Assembly: GCA_024276425.1 (NCBI GenBank)
Contig: JAJRXF010000180.1
Span: forward strand, 1 to 64,000
Direction: 5' to 3'
Length of the DNA stretch: 64,000 bases
From: Actinomycetes bacterium
GTDB lineage: Bacteria; Actinomycetota; Acidimicrobiia; Acidimicrobiales; SZUA-35
Shown here: positions 18,468 through 28,986 of the stretch, piece after piece
How the letters are laid out: each line of letters begins with the position of its first letter
Position numbering within the stretch: position 1 is the first letter of the stretch
The notes under the pieces: generated by a model
Told to the model about the DNA's origin: nothing
The model's database searches: none
What the model saw: only the letters and a program-made list of their open reading frames with translations
Translations under genes and position numbers: made by a program

Positions 18468-20524
18468 GCCACAAACTCTTCCCCGGCTCGATTTTGTCCG
18501 CTGGATTGAGACCTTTTTGCGCCGCTTGGGTCTGGGTTGCCGACGGGGCAAAGTACCAACGCACCAAGTGGCGCCAAGTCCAAGGACAGCGCCTGCTCGC
18601 GGCCGTGGGCTCCGGGCTTTTTGGTCTCAACCCACCGCTCCCCATCAAGCAGTTGGCCTTGACTCTGGCTCGACCCGGAACCGCCAAAGTCGAGATCGTT
18701 CGAGTCAAGTAGGATCTGCCAACCTCCAGGCAGCGGCACACCAATTCGGTAGTCGGCTCGAGGAACCGGCGTCATGTTGAGCACACATAACACCGGCTTG
18801 GCTCCCGTCGAGATGTCCCCATGACGCAGCCAAGCCAAAACCGAGTTCTCCCCATCATCCATGATTACCCATTCAAAACCAGCAGAATCGTTGTCTAACT
18901 GATGAAGGGCTGGCGTGGAGCGGTAGAGGGAGTTGAGGGCACCAACAAAGGTTGCAATGCCGCTGTTGGCTGGCTCCGATGCCTCGCTCCAGGCCAACTC
19001 CTGGTCATGATCCCATTCGGCATCCATGGCAAACTCTTGCCCCATGAACAGGAGTTTCTTACCCGGACTCAGCCACTGATTGGCATAAAGAAGACGGATA
19101 TTGGCCAGCCGTTGCCATTGGTCGCCGGGCAACTTGGCCACAATTGACCCCTTGCCATGAACGACCTCGTCGTGGGAGAGCGGCAGCACATAGTGTTCGC
19201 TAAAGGCGTAGAGCGAACGGAACGTGATCTCGTCGTGGTGATAGCGACGATGGGCACTGTCGCGACTGAAATAAGCCAACGTGTCATGCATCCAACCCAT
19301 GTCCCACTTGTAATGAAAGCCAAGCCCACCTTCGCTCGTCGGTCTGGTGACGCCAGGGAAAGCGGTTGACTCCTCGGCGATGGTGATCACATCGTGGTGA
19401 TTCTTTCCGATCGTGGCGTTGAGTTGTTGTAGAAACTCGATGGCCTCAAGGTTCTCCCGACCCCCATACATGTTGGGAACCCACTCCCCTTCCTCACGGG
19501 AGTAGTCGCGGTACAACATCGAGGCCACTGCATCAACCCGTATCCCATCAATGTGATATTGCTCGATCCATGACATTGCACTAGAGACCAGAAACGACCG
19601 AACCTCATGTCGCCCATAGTTGAAGATATGGCTCTTCCAATCAGGGTGCCAGCCCTCCTTTGGGTCTCCGTGCTCGTAGAGGTGGGTGCCATCGAAGTTG
19701 CCCAAAGCGAAGTCGTCAGAGGGAAAGTGAGAGGGCACCCAATCGAGAACGATGCCGATCCCCCGCTGGTGGAGCCGGTCAACAAAGGCCATGAACTCGG
19801 TTGGAAGCCCATGACGGGCAGTCGGGGCAAAGTAGGACGTTGTCTGGTATCCCCACGATCCGTAGAAGGGGTATTCCATGATCGGCAACAACTCGACATG
19901 GGTAAAGCCGTGTTCGTCAAGATAGTCACAGAGCGGATCGGCCAGGCCTATCCAGCGATAACTCTCGTGGGCCCCGACATGGCGCCACGAACCAACATGC
20001 ATTTCATAGATGGAGATGGCTTTGTCGTGACGCTGAACCTGAGCCCGCTCCGCCAGCCACTTTTGGTCATGCCATTCATAGCTCAGATCGGTCACAACCG
20101 ACGCAGTAGCCGGGGGGAGCTCGGTAGCAAAAGCCAGCGGGTCAGATCTCTCTACTTCATCACCGCCTTTGGTCAGAATGCGGAACTTATAGCGATCACC
20201 AATTCCGGCCTGTGACACGACCCCGGACCAAATCCCCGAGTCACCCTGAGGGCTCAACGCTGAGGAGGCCTCCGCACTCCAGCCGTTAAAGTCTCCAACG
20301 ACCCAGACGCTGATTGCAGACGGAGCCCAGACCGAGAATCGACGGCCGGGGTTCGCCCAACCATCGAGTGGTTGGGCGCCCAGAACCCGATGCAGCCCGG
20401 CGTGAGCTCCTTCGCCAAATAGCCATCGGTCCTCATCGGAGATCAACTCACAATCCTGCATTGGGGCCAAGGCTACGTCAGTGATTCGTGGCAAACTCCC
20501 TGGGTGCAAATTGGTTCGCTTCAA
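18464..20524 (-). CDS. glgB: 1,4-alpha-glucan branching enzyme (GH13); start may be internal at 20461
   Basis: YEMHVGSWR, HVELLPIMEYPFYGSWGYQTTSYFAPTARHG, GIRVDAVASMLYRDYSR, LSHDEVVHGKGS. Confidence 0.93.
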   Translation of the reverse strand: MKRTNLHPGSLPRITDVALAPMQDCELISDEDRWLFGEGAHAGLHRVLGAQPLDGWANPGRRFSVWAPSAISVWVVGDFNGWSAEASSALSPQGDSGIWSGVVSQAGIGDRYKFRILTKGGDEVERSDPLAFATELPPATASVVTDLSYEWHDQKWLAERAQVQRHDKAISIYEMHVGSWRHVGAHESYRWIGLADPLCDYLDEHGFTHVELLPIMEYPFYGSWGYQTTSYFAPTARHGLPTEFMAFVDRLHQRGIGIVLDWVPSHFPSDDFALGNFDGTHLYEHGDPKEGWHPDWKSHIFNYGRHEVRSFLVSSAMSWIEQYHIDGIRVDAVASMLYRDYSREEGEWVPNMYGGRENLEAIEFLQQLNATIGKNHHDVITIAEESTAFPGVTRPTSEGGLGFHYKWDMGWMHDTLAYFSRDSAHRRYHHDEITFRSLYAFSEHYVLPLSHDEVVHGKGSIVAKLPGDQWQRLANIRLLYANQWLSPGKKLLFMGQEFAMDAEWDHDQELAWSEASEPANSGIATFVGALNSLYRSTPALHQLDNDSAGFEWVIMDDGENSVLAWLRHGDISTGAKPVLCVLNMTPVPRADYRIGVPLPGGWQILLDSNDLDFGGSGSSQSQGQLLDGERWVETKKPGAHGREQALSLDLAPLGALVLCPVGNPDPSGAKRSQSSGQNRAGEEFVA

Positions 20525-21640
20525 CTCGCAACGCCGGTCATTCTGGCACCGATGGCTGGGGTGACCAATGCGCCGTTTCGGCGACTTTGCCGCCGGTTTG
20601 CCCAGCAGGGGCCTGCAACCCCGGGTGAGGCCAGTTTGTTCGTCAACGAGATGGTTTCAGCCCGAGCACTGGTCGAAGGGAACCACAAGACCGACCGGTT
20701 GGCCAGCTTCGATCCGGATGAATCACCACGAAGCCTCCAGCTCGCAGGAGTCGAGCCGAAATACGTGGGGGAGGCCGTAAGCCGGCTGGTGTCTGAAGGC
20801 CGGATCGACCATCTGGATCTCAACTTCGGCTGTCCCGTTCGTAAAGTCACAAAGAACGGGGGCGGAGGCGCTCTTCCCTACAAACGAAAGCTGTTTGCCG
20901 CCATCATCCACGCTGCCGTTAGCAATGCTGGCCAGATTCCCGTCACCGTCAAGATGCGGGTTGGAATTGATGATGCTCACCCGACCTACCTTGAGGCTGG
21001 CCGGATAGCGGCGGACCTGGGAGTTTGCGCGTTGGCCTTGCACGGGCGGACTGTGGCCCAGCTTTATAGCGGACAGGCCGACTGGACGACGATTGGACGG
21101 CTTAAGGAAGCAGTGCCGGAGATTCCGGTCCTCGGCAATGGTGATATTTGGGAGGCTGGGGACGCGTTAGCAATGATGAATGAAACCGGTTGTGACGGGG
21201 TCGTGATTGGTCGAGGTTGTCTTGGGCGACCGTGGCTCTTTGCCGAGCTTGCAGCCGCCCTTGCGGGCCAGCCGGTCCCCGAACCACCAACAGTGTCCGA
21301 GATCGTTCCCGTCATGACCGAGCATGCTGCCTCCCTCCAGGAGTGGTTTGGAACCGACCGCGGAATTCGAGAATTCCGAAAGCACACCGGCTGGTACCTA
21401 AAGGGGTACCCCGTCGGGGGAAAGACTCGGGGCCTGCTCGCGAACGTTGCCAGCATGGACGAACTCGAATGGATCCTCGGAAAGATCGCCGATGCGCCAC
21501 TTCCACCAGAGAACCGTCGTGTCGCTCGCGGTCACACTCGCGGACCTCAAAACGTTTCCCTCCCCCAAGGGTGGTTGGACGACCCCGACGACGACGCGCT
21601 GGCTAGTCCCGAGGGAGATTCTGCCGCATCTGGGGGCTAG
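20504..21640 (+). CDS. dus: tRNA-dihydrouridine synthase (Dus family)
   Basis: LAPMAGVTNAPFRRLCRRF, DHLDLNFGCPVRKVTKNGGGGAL, VTVKMRVGID, ALHGRTVAQLYSGQADW, GCDGVVIGRGCLGRPWLF. Confidence 0.92.
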   Translation: MQIGSLQLATPVILAPMAGVTNAPFRRLCRRFAQQGPATPGEASLFVNEMVSARALVEGNHKTDRLASFDPDESPRSLQLAGVEPKYVGEAVSRLVSEGRIDHLDLNFGCPVRKVTKNGGGGALPYKRKLFAAIIHAAVSNAGQIPVTVKMRVGIDDAHPTYLEAGRIAADLGVCALALHGRTVAQLYSGQADWTTIGRLKEAVPEIPVLGNGDIWEAGDALAMMNETGCDGVVIGRGCLGRPWLFAELAAALAGQPVPEPPTVSEIVPVMTEHAASLQEWFGTDRGIREFRKHTGWYLKGYPVGGKTRGLLANVASMDELEWILGKIADAPLPPENRRVARGHTRGPQNVSLPQGWLDDPDDDALASPEGDSAASGG

Positions 21641-23259
21641 CGAACAAGGGCAAGAGCGGCTTCGGCCAGGGCACCAGAACCAATATCAGGGAAGATCCCA
21701 AGAACCAGAGTTACAACCGCAGCGAGAAGCACAACCGCCAACGTTGCCGGTGGAACCTCCAACGCCCGCACCTCCACTAGGGCCAACGTCTCATCCGCAG
21801 AGTCAGCCATTTCAGTGCTAGGCGACTCCTGAACATCGAGGAACATAGCAACGACGACCCTCAAGTACAGGTATGCCCCAACCGCGGCTCCAAGCATGGC
21901 CACGCCAGCCAGGATGTAGGCCTCGGTCCGCTCAACCTGAGCCGCCGCAGCAATGACCCGAAACTTGGCAAAAAACCCGGCCGTGAAGGGGGCACCAACT
22001 TGTCCAAAAAGCAAAACCGTGAATGCCATCGCAAGAAGTGGCTCCCGTTTGGCCAATCCTCGGTACGCCTCAATGCTGTGGTTTCCGTCTCCCTTCTTAC
22101 CCACGATAGAAATCACTGCGAAGGTACCAATGGACATGAAGGTGTAAGCCAAGAGATAAAAAAGAACCGCTCTTTTCCCTGTGTCGCCGATGGCGACTGG
22201 GCTGGCTGCGGCATACAGCCCCACCAACATGAACCCGGCGTGAGCAATCGAAGAAAAGGCCATCGTACGCTTGATGTTGGTCTGGACAATGGCCAAGAAA
22301 GAACCAAACAGAATCGTGAAACCGGCCATAAACAAGACCAGGACTCGCCAATCCGAAGCGAAGGTGCCACCGAATCCCACCAGGAAAACCCGCATCATTC
22401 CACCGAAGGCCGCTACCTTGACCGCCGAGGTCATGAAGCCGACGATCGGGGTCGGTGATCCCTGGTAGACATCCGGAGTCCAGATGTGAAGAGGGAAGGC
22501 GGAGACCTTAAAGCCAAAGCCAATCAACATCAGAGCGATACCGACCATGACCAGAGAAGAATCGACCGCCGGAGATAACCCGGCCGCATTCCTTCCCGTC
22601 ATTGAGCCCGCGACTCCGGTCAGGGTGGTCGAACCAGTGGCCCCATAGACCATGGCAATGCCGTACAAGAAAATGGCTGACGACAAGGCCCCAAGAATGA
22701 AGTATTTGAACCCTGCTTCCTGAGATTCGGAGCGACGTAGATGAAGGGCAGCCAGAACATACACAGCGATCGACAAAATCTCCAGGCCAAGGAAGGTAAC
22801 AATGAGATCCTCGGCCGAAGCCAGAATGACTCCGCCACTAGCCGATATCAGGAGCAGGGCGTACCACTCGGGAGACTCAAACCCCTCCCGTTCCAGATAG
22901 CCATCCAGCATGACCGCCACCAATATCACGGCCACAGATATCAAGCCGCTTACCCAAAGGGTGAAATGGTCAACCACCAAGGCCGAACTAACCAGGTCAA
23001 CTGCAGGCCGACCCCCCTGCCCCGCGACAGGGTCGACAAGACCATCAAGCCGGGCTGCAATGAAGGGAAGAAAAGCCAGGGCTAGAACGCCAGTAGCTAC
23101 GGTAAACAGGGCTGAGATGTGACGCCCTCGCATGACCGGGGCAACCGAGGTCAGAGTGATCAACAGGACGCCGCCTAGGGCGAGGATAAGAATGGGTGCC
23201 AGATAGAACCATTGGATTTCTGGAGTCGATACTGGCACTTGGGCGAAGAGCGACATCAT
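21637..23259 (-). CDS. nuoN: NADH-quinone oxidoreductase subunit N (cluster 2)
   Basis: EAGFKYFILGALSSAIFLYGIAMVYG, KVSAFPLHIWTPDVYQGSPTPIVGFMTSAVKVAAF. Confidence 0.93.
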   Translation of the reverse strand: MMSLFAQVPVSTPEIQWFYLAPILILALGGVLLITLTSVAPVMRGRHISALFTVATGVLALAFLPFIAARLDGLVDPVAGQGGRPAVDLVSSALVVDHFTLWVSGLISVAVILVAVMLDGYLEREGFESPEWYALLLISASGGVILASAEDLIVTFLGLEILSIAVYVLAALHLRRSESQEAGFKYFILGALSSAIFLYGIAMVYGATGSTTLTGVAGSMTGRNAAGLSPAVDSSLVMVGIALMLIGFGFKVSAFPLHIWTPDVYQGSPTPIVGFMTSAVKVAAFGGMMRVFLVGFGGTFASDWRVLVLFMAGFTILFGSFLAIVQTNIKRTMAFSSIAHAGFMLVGLYAAASPVAIGDTGKRAVLFYLLAYTFMSIGTFAVISIVGKKGDGNHSIEAYRGLAKREPLLAMAFTVLLFGQVGAPFTAGFFAKFRVIAAAAQVERTEAYILAGVAMLGAAVGAYLYLRVVVAMFLDVQESPSTEMADSADETLALVEVRALEVPPATLAVVLLAAVVTLVLGIFPDIGSGALAEAALALVR

Positions 23260-24986
23260 TTGGTTGTCTCGCCTTCTGCCAGGGAAGCCTCACGGCCCTC
23301 TTCATCGACTGAATCTTCCACTTCGCCCTCCTCCCTGGCGGCCTTTTTCTCGGCCTCCTCCAAGGCTTCGGTGAGGGTGACTGCATCGCTGGGTCGCTCG
23401 GGTACTTGCACAGGCCCTGGCTCGATGAAACCGTCAACATTGGCCTCGACGTGGGCTACCAGTCGTTCGATCGACGGCTCGATTCGTTCCAACATTGGTT
23501 TTGGGTATACCCCCATGAATACGATCAGAACGAGTAGTGGGAGCAGAACAAGTCCCTCAGAGGCCTTCAGTTCCGGCATATCGATATTGTCGCCAGTTGG
23601 GGTGCCATGGAAGACCCGCTGATAGGCCCAAAGAAGGTACAGGGCAGCAAGAATGACTCCAAGCACAGCAAAAACGGTCCACCAGCGTGCCGCCTGGAAG
23701 CCACCGAGCAAAATCAGGAACTCACCGGTGAAACCATTGAGGCCAGGCAAGCCAATACTCGACAGCATCACCAGGGTGAACGCCGCGGCAAAGATGGGCG
23801 CAGGCTTCTGAAGACCACCAAGTTCCGCAATTTGTCGAGTGTGTCGTCGCTCATAGACCCAGCCCACCATGATGAACAACGCGCCGGTCGAAACGCCGTG
23901 CGCCACCATCTGGAATACCGATCCAGTAAGTCCCTGGGTGTTGAGCGTGAAGATGCCAAGAACAATAAATCCGAGGTGAGCAACCGAAGAATAGGCAACG
24001 AGGCGCTTGAGATCTTTCTGCATGGTTGCCACCACGGCGGCATACAGAATGCCGACCACTCCGAGGGTCAAGAAGATCCAAGCAAGGTCATAGGCCGCTT
24101 GGGGGAAAAGATAGACGCCGAAACGGATATAGCCATAGGTGCCCAACTTCAGCATGACACCAGCCAGGATGACCGAACCAGCAGTTGGTGCCTCGGTGTG
24201 AGCATCTGGCAACCAGGTGTGGAGGGGAAAGATGGGGACCTTCACCGCAAAGGCTAAGGCGAAAGTTAAGAAAATTAGCCGTTGAGCGGTTGTCCCCAGG
24301 GCCTGGGCCTCAGCCAATTGGGTGACGTCAAAGGTGAGCGCATTGCCAGTTCGTGAGGCCGTTAGGAAGGCAAGGCTGACAATGCCAACCAGCATCAGAG
24401 CCGAACCCGCCATGGTGTAGATAAAGAACTTGAGGGCAGCATAAATTCGGCGACCGTGACCCCAGCCCCCAATCAAGAAATACATGGGGATCAGGACAAC
24501 CTCGAAGAAGACAAAGAACAACAAAAGATCCAGAGCCATAAAGACACCCATAGATCCGGCCATGAGGACCATGATCCACGCGTGGTATGCCTTGGAGTCG
24601 TGTTGGGGTACCGCGGCAAGAATGGCTATCGGAAAAAGGATCCCGGTGAGAACAATCATGAACAACGAAATGCCGTCGACGGCAAAATGCCAGTTCAGGC
24701 CCATGCTTGTGAGCCAGGGCTCATTCACGACGAACTGGAAGCCAGCCTCAGTCTTGTCGAATGCAGCCATCATCCAGACGGCCATCGCTCCGGTAATAGT
24801 CGAACCGGCAAGGGCAACCAGTCGGACCTCGGACTGGCGATGAGATGGAACGAGCAGGATTGCCACCGCGCTAAGCAATGGCGTGATAATGAGAGCGGGC
24901 AGAATGGGAAAAGCCGTTTGTGCGGCCAGAACCGAACTTTGGGCTAGAGCAGGGATCATCAGGCGAACAACCTCACTACGAACCAA
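23256..24986 (-). CDS. nuoM: NADH-quinone oxidoreductase subunit M (cluster 2), with acidic C-terminal tail
   Basis: FFVFFEVVLIPMYFLIGGWGHGRRIYAALKFFIYTMAGSALML, KVPIFPLHTWLPDAHTEAPTAGSVILAGVMLKLGTYG. Confidence 0.95.
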   Translation of the reverse strand: MVRSEVVRLMIPALAQSSVLAAQTAFPILPALIITPLLSAVAILLVPSHRQSEVRLVALAGSTITGAMAVWMMAAFDKTEAGFQFVVNEPWLTSMGLNWHFAVDGISLFMIVLTGILFPIAILAAVPQHDSKAYHAWIMVLMAGSMGVFMALDLLLFFVFFEVVLIPMYFLIGGWGHGRRIYAALKFFIYTMAGSALMLVGIVSLAFLTASRTGNALTFDVTQLAEAQALGTTAQRLIFLTFALAFAVKVPIFPLHTWLPDAHTEAPTAGSVILAGVMLKLGTYGYIRFGVYLFPQAAYDLAWIFLTLGVVGILYAAVVATMQKDLKRLVAYSSVAHLGFIVLGIFTLNTQGLTGSVFQMVAHGVSTGALFIMVGWVYERRHTRQIAELGGLQKPAPIFAAAFTLVMLSSIGLPGLNGFTGEFLILLGGFQAARWWTVFAVLGVILAALYLLWAYQRVFHGTPTGDNIDMPELKASEGLVLLPLLVLIVFMGVYPKPMLERIEPSIERLVAHVEANVDGFIEPGPVQVPERPSDAVTLTEALEEAEKKAAREEGEVEDSVDEEGREASLAEGETTK

Positions 24987-27319
24987 AGTCCAATCAAACC
25001 AGCCGAACCGCTAATAAAAAGGGCGTACTGCCGAACAAGACCGGATTGAGAAGTCTTCAACTCCTTGCCGGTGAATTGGGCGAGACTCGCCGCACCATTG
25101 ACCGCTCCATCAATGAAGGTCTTATCGAACCAGGCCATCCAATCAAAGAGGGTCCTGCCCGGGCCACCCATGAACCGAGCCAGGATGGCGTCCCATGTCA
25201 CGGCCAAAGCAAAGTTCTTGCTTTCTATTTGTTCCGTGTTGCCTTGGCCATGTAGGTACACCCTGAACGCTACAAAAATGGCCGCCAGTCGACCAAGAAC
25301 AGCGACTACAGCCAGGAGCCACTTGGTTGAGGTTGCCGACGTCACGTGCGCCTCGTTCACAAACAGAGAAGGCTCAAGCCAGTTCCCAAGAAACTGGAGC
25401 CGTTTGGCAAAGGGCAAGTTGATAGCTCCGCCGAGAGCCGCAAGCACGGCAAGTACGACCAGAGGCAGCGTCATAGTCCAGGGAGATTCGTGAGGTGTGT
25501 ATTCCTTGCGTTCGTGGTAGGACTCCGGCAACTTGTCAACAAAGGCCTCAACTTCGGGCGCCTCGGTCAGAGCGGTCACCACTGGGGACACGGTTGGCGC
25601 TTCGGTCCTTCGACTGGCGGCGCGCTTCGCCTCAAGTTGGGCCGCTACAACCAACCCCTCGGCCTGGTCAACCGCATCGTCAAGCTCAGAAACCTTGCTG
25701 GTCGCTTTGGCCAGGGCAGCCTCGGCCTTGGGGACCGACTTGTTTGCCTTCTCAACCGCCTTAACCAGCTTGTCATACCCCTCTAGGCCCTCCGAACTCT
25801 CTGCCAGGGCATTGGTGGCCTCAGCAAGACTGTTTTGAGCCTTGGTTAAAGCCTCCGTTCTCTTTGCGACATCGGAACGGGCCTTGTCCAATGCGGTTGA
25901 GGTCTCATCGACCGTCTCTGCCGCCACGAGGTGTGCCGCCTGAGCCTCCTCGGCAAACTGGTCATAGGCGAAAGCGATCTCTTCGTTGGTGACATCCCAA
26001 TAGCGAGTACGGCCGAAGAACGTGAGAATGACCTGCCTGGTCATGTAAAAGGCGGTCAAGATGGCGGTAACAAACCCGACGATCCACAAGGCCGGATTCT
26101 CATTCCAGGCCGACAGAAGGATCTCATCCTTGCTCCAGAAGCCCGAGAACGGCGGAACTCCGGCAATCGCCAACCACCCAACGATGAACGTTCCAGCGGT
26201 GATGGGCATGAATCGGGCCAGGCCGCCCATGCGCCTCATGTCTTGTTCGCCGTCTACACCATGGATTACTGAGCCCGATCCCAAGAACAACAACGCCTTG
26301 AAGAAGGCGTGTGTGATCATATGAAAGATTGCCGGGATGTATGCCCCGACTCCGACGGCCAGGAAGAGGTATCCAAGCTGGGAGACCGTCGAATAGGCCA
26401 AAACCTTCTTGATGTCGGTCTGACTAATGGCAGCCAGGGCGGCAACGAAAGCAGTAATGGCACCGACCCAGGCAATCATGCTTGTGGCCCATGGATCAGC
26501 CTGGGCAAGTACCGGGTTTAGACGCGTAAGCAAGTAGACCCCTGATGTCACCATCGTGGCGGCATGGATCAGGGCCGAGACGGGCGTTGGTCCCGCCATT
26601 GCATCGGGCAGCCACACAAAGAGTGGAATCTGAGCCGACTTTCCCGCTGCGGCAAGCAGAAACAAAAGCACAATGGCTGTCGCCGCACCAGCCGTAATTG
26701 GAGAGGTGAGGACATCGACATAGCGAATCGAGCCAATCTGGTTGAACACCAAGAAGGTTCCAAGCATGAACCCGAAGTCACCAACTCGATTGGTAACGAA
26801 GGCCTTCTTTCCCGCCGAGGCGTTGGCGTCAGAGTCGAACCAGAAGGAGATGAGAAGATAGGAGCAGGCCCCTACTCCCTCCCAACCTAGGAACGTAATC
26901 AACAAGTTGTCACCCAGGACAAGCATCAGCATGGAGGCAGCAAACAAGTTGAGATACAGGAAGAACTTGGAGAAGTTGGCGTCACCGTGCATGTATCCGA
27001 TGGAGTACAGATGGATGAGGAATCCAACGCCGGTGACGAAGAGACTCATCGTTATCGACAAGGGATCGACAAGAAATCCAAGGTCGACGCTGAAGGACCC
27101 GACAGGGATCCACGTAAAGATCTTTTGGATATAGAACCGCTCGGCTGGAGCCTTATTCAGAAGCCCGATCAGTACGACGACGGTGGAGAGGAAACTCCCC
27201 CCGATTGCTCCGGTAGCCAGCCAACCAGCGAGCGGCTCACCCAGGCGACGGCCAAGCAACAACAGGGTCAAGAATCCGGCAAGGGGGAGGGCGGGAATAA
27301 GCCATGCGGCCTCAAGCAT
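24959..27319 (-). CDS. nuoL: NADH-quinone oxidoreductase subunit L (cluster 2), with about 165-aa coiled-coil-like insertion
   Basis: LGWEGVGACSYLLISFWFD, FVWLPDAMAGPTPVSALIHAATMVTSGVYLLTR; insertion between ...VILTFFGRTRYWDVTN and ESPWTMTLPLVVLAVL. Confidence 0.95.
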   Translation of the reverse strand: MLEAAWLIPALPLAGFLTLLLLGRRLGEPLAGWLATGAIGGSFLSTVVVLIGLLNKAPAERFYIQKIFTWIPVGSFSVDLGFLVDPLSITMSLFVTGVGFLIHLYSIGYMHGDANFSKFFLYLNLFAASMLMLVLGDNLLITFLGWEGVGACSYLLISFWFDSDANASAGKKAFVTNRVGDFGFMLGTFLVFNQIGSIRYVDVLTSPITAGAATAIVLLFLLAAAGKSAQIPLFVWLPDAMAGPTPVSALIHAATMVTSGVYLLTRLNPVLAQADPWATSMIAWVGAITAFVAALAAISQTDIKKVLAYSTVSQLGYLFLAVGVGAYIPAIFHMITHAFFKALLFLGSGSVIHGVDGEQDMRRMGGLARFMPITAGTFIVGWLAIAGVPPFSGFWSKDEILLSAWNENPALWIVGFVTAILTAFYMTRQVILTFFGRTRYWDVTNEEIAFAYDQFAEEAQAAHLVAAETVDETSTALDKARSDVAKRTEALTKAQNSLAEATNALAESSEGLEGYDKLVKAVEKANKSVPKAEAALAKATSKVSELDDAVDQAEGLVVAAQLEAKRAASRRTEAPTVSPVVTALTEAPEVEAFVDKLPESYHERKEYTPHESPWTMTLPLVVLAVLAALGGAINLPFAKRLQFLGNWLEPSLFVNEAHVTSATSTKWLLAVVAVLGRLAAIFVAFRVYLHGQGNTEQIESKNFALAVTWDAILARFMGGPGRTLFDWMAWFDKTFIDGAVNGAASLAQFTGKELKTSQSGLVRQYALFISGSAGLIGLWFVVRLFA

Positions 27320-27324
27320 TGGGG

Positions 27325-27630
27325 CTATCCCTTCATCTCGGCGAAATCATCAACCGTCGCCGTCGGGTTTCGACGGAGCAGGGCAACGACGATTGACAGT
27401 CCAACGACCACTTCGGCTGCGGCAACGACAAGCACAAAGAAAACCGCGGTCTGGCCAGCGAGATCTCGGAGCGATCGAGAGAAGGCCACGAAACTAATAT
27501 TGACCGCGTTCAGCATCAATTCGACGCACATGAACATGACCAAAGGGTTTCTCCGAACCAACAGACCAAAAGATCCAAGCGCAAAAAGAACCGCACTTAG
27601 TACGAGATACCAGGTAGTGGTTACCTCCAC
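27325..27630 (-). CDS. nuoK: NADH-quinone oxidoreductase subunit K (cluster 2)
   Basis: [36 protein letters not shown]. Confidence 0.95.
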   Translation of the reverse strand: MEVTTTWYLVLSAVLFALGSFGLLVRRNPLVMFMCVELMLNAVNISFVAFSRSLRDLAGQTAVFFVLVVAAAEVVVGLSIVVALLRRNPTATVDDFAEMKG

Positions 27631-27706
27631 GACAATTCTCCTTGGTCAAAACCAGAACGAGGCGCTGGGAACCTACAGTTATCAGCCCTGTTCTTCGGGA
27701 AGCCAG

Positions 27707-28285
27707 TCATCGCACGCTTGTCCCTGGCTCGTCGACCACCAGATCTTCGCCTCCCCGGTTCTTGACCAGGACAACGGCTCCAACCGTGGCAATGGTCAAC
27801 AACAGACCTGTCGCTTCAAAGGCAAAGACGTTGCGGGTGAACAGATCATTGGCTAACTGGACCACATTGGGATCGGTGGTCAGTGGCACCATCTGGGAGG
27901 GCTTGCCCGTCAGAGCGACGGCCCCCCGGTTACCTCCTGGTCCGGAGAGAAATAGGCCAGCGAGGATGACGCCGAGCAGCAGAACCGAACCAATCAGGGC
28001 CGCAGCTCGCTGGCCGGGAATCGGTTCATCATCGAATCGTTCGATCTCCTCCACGCCAAGAAGCATGATCACAAAGAGGAATAGGACAACCACGGCTCCG
28101 CCATAAACCACGACCTGGACCAGAGCGAGGAAATGGACCTCCTGAAGGATGAAAAGCACCGCCACCCCGAAAAAGCTAGCGATGAGCGACAGTGCCGCAT
28201 GCACCGGGTTCTGATTGAAGATCACCCCGACCGCACCACCAAGGATGATGATGGCCGAGACAATGAAGACAATGGCATCAACCAT
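27707..28285 (-). CDS. nuoJ: NADH-quinone oxidoreductase subunit J (cluster 2)
   Basis: NPVHAALSLIASFFGVAVLFILQEVHFLALVQVVVYGGAVVVLFLFVIMLLG. Confidence 0.94.
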   Translation of the reverse strand: MVDAIVFIVSAIIILGGAVGVIFNQNPVHAALSLIASFFGVAVLFILQEVHFLALVQVVVYGGAVVVLFLFVIMLLGVEEIERFDDEPIPGQRAAALIGSVLLLGVILAGLFLSGPGGNRGAVALTGKPSQMVPLTTDPNVVQLANDLFTRNVFAFEATGLLLTIATVGAVVLVKNRGGEDLVVDEPGTSVR

Positions 28286-28986
28286 TAGTTGTGGCCTCCG
28301 TCGTGATCGCCTTGTTCATGAACTTCAGATTCCTCAGCACGATCGACCGCTTTGTCAGCAAAGGTTTGGCCCTTCTCCGGGTGGCGAACTCCGTATCCAA
28401 GTTCGCCCGACCATCCAATCTTGTTCTGATAGTCGGCTCGACCGGCGGGAGCGGTCGCCCTCATCCAGCCAGACGTATTGTCATCATCACCCGGCCGCCA
28501 GTCTTCCCAGGGCAGAAACTGGGGCCTGCCATCATCTCCAACCAGGAGCTCGTCCTTGGTGTAGATGGCGTCCTCCCGGTTCGTGAAACTGAATTCGAAG
28601 AGCTTCGTTTCGGTAATGGCCTGGGTCGGACAAGCCTCAACACACAAGTCGCAGTGGATACAGCGCAGGTAGTTGATCTCATAGACAAACCCAAAGCGCT
28701 CCCCTGGAGATTTAGGATCATCGATCGGGTTGTCCGCACCCCGGACGTAGATGCACTTCGCGGGGCAAACTCCAGCACAGAGTTCACAGCCAATACATTT
28801 CTCCATTCCGTCTTCGTACCGGTTCAGTACGTGTCGGCCATGGGCCCGCGACGGCTTGTCGATTTTCTGGTCCTTTGGCGACGGCTTGCCGTCGCTGTTC
28901 GGTCGCCCGCCTCGATATTCGGTGCTTACCTTCTGCTTACGCGGCCACTGCCGCAACGTGACCGCAAAACCCTCCAAGTATCCCAT
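28285..28986 (-). CDS. nuoI: NADH-quinone oxidoreductase subunit I (cluster 2), 2x[4Fe-4S]
   Basis: [45 protein letters not shown]. Confidence 0.95.
   Translation of the reverse strand: MGYLEGFAVTLRQWPRKQKVSTEYRGGRPNSDGKPSPKDQKIDKPSRAHGRHVLNRYEDGMEKCIGCELCAGVCPAKCIYVRGADNPIDDPKSPGERFGFVYEINYLRCIHCDLCVEACPTQAITETKLFEFSFTNREDAIYTKDELLVGDDGRPQFLPWEDWRPGDDDNTSGWMRATAPAGRADYQNKIGWSGELGYGVRHPEKGQTFADKAVDRAEESEVHEQGDHDGGHN

Noticed and set aside
26987-27856. 289-aa plus-strand ORF over nuoL2/nuoK2/nuoJ2
   Set aside because: Spans three convincing minus-strand genes; shadow ORF.
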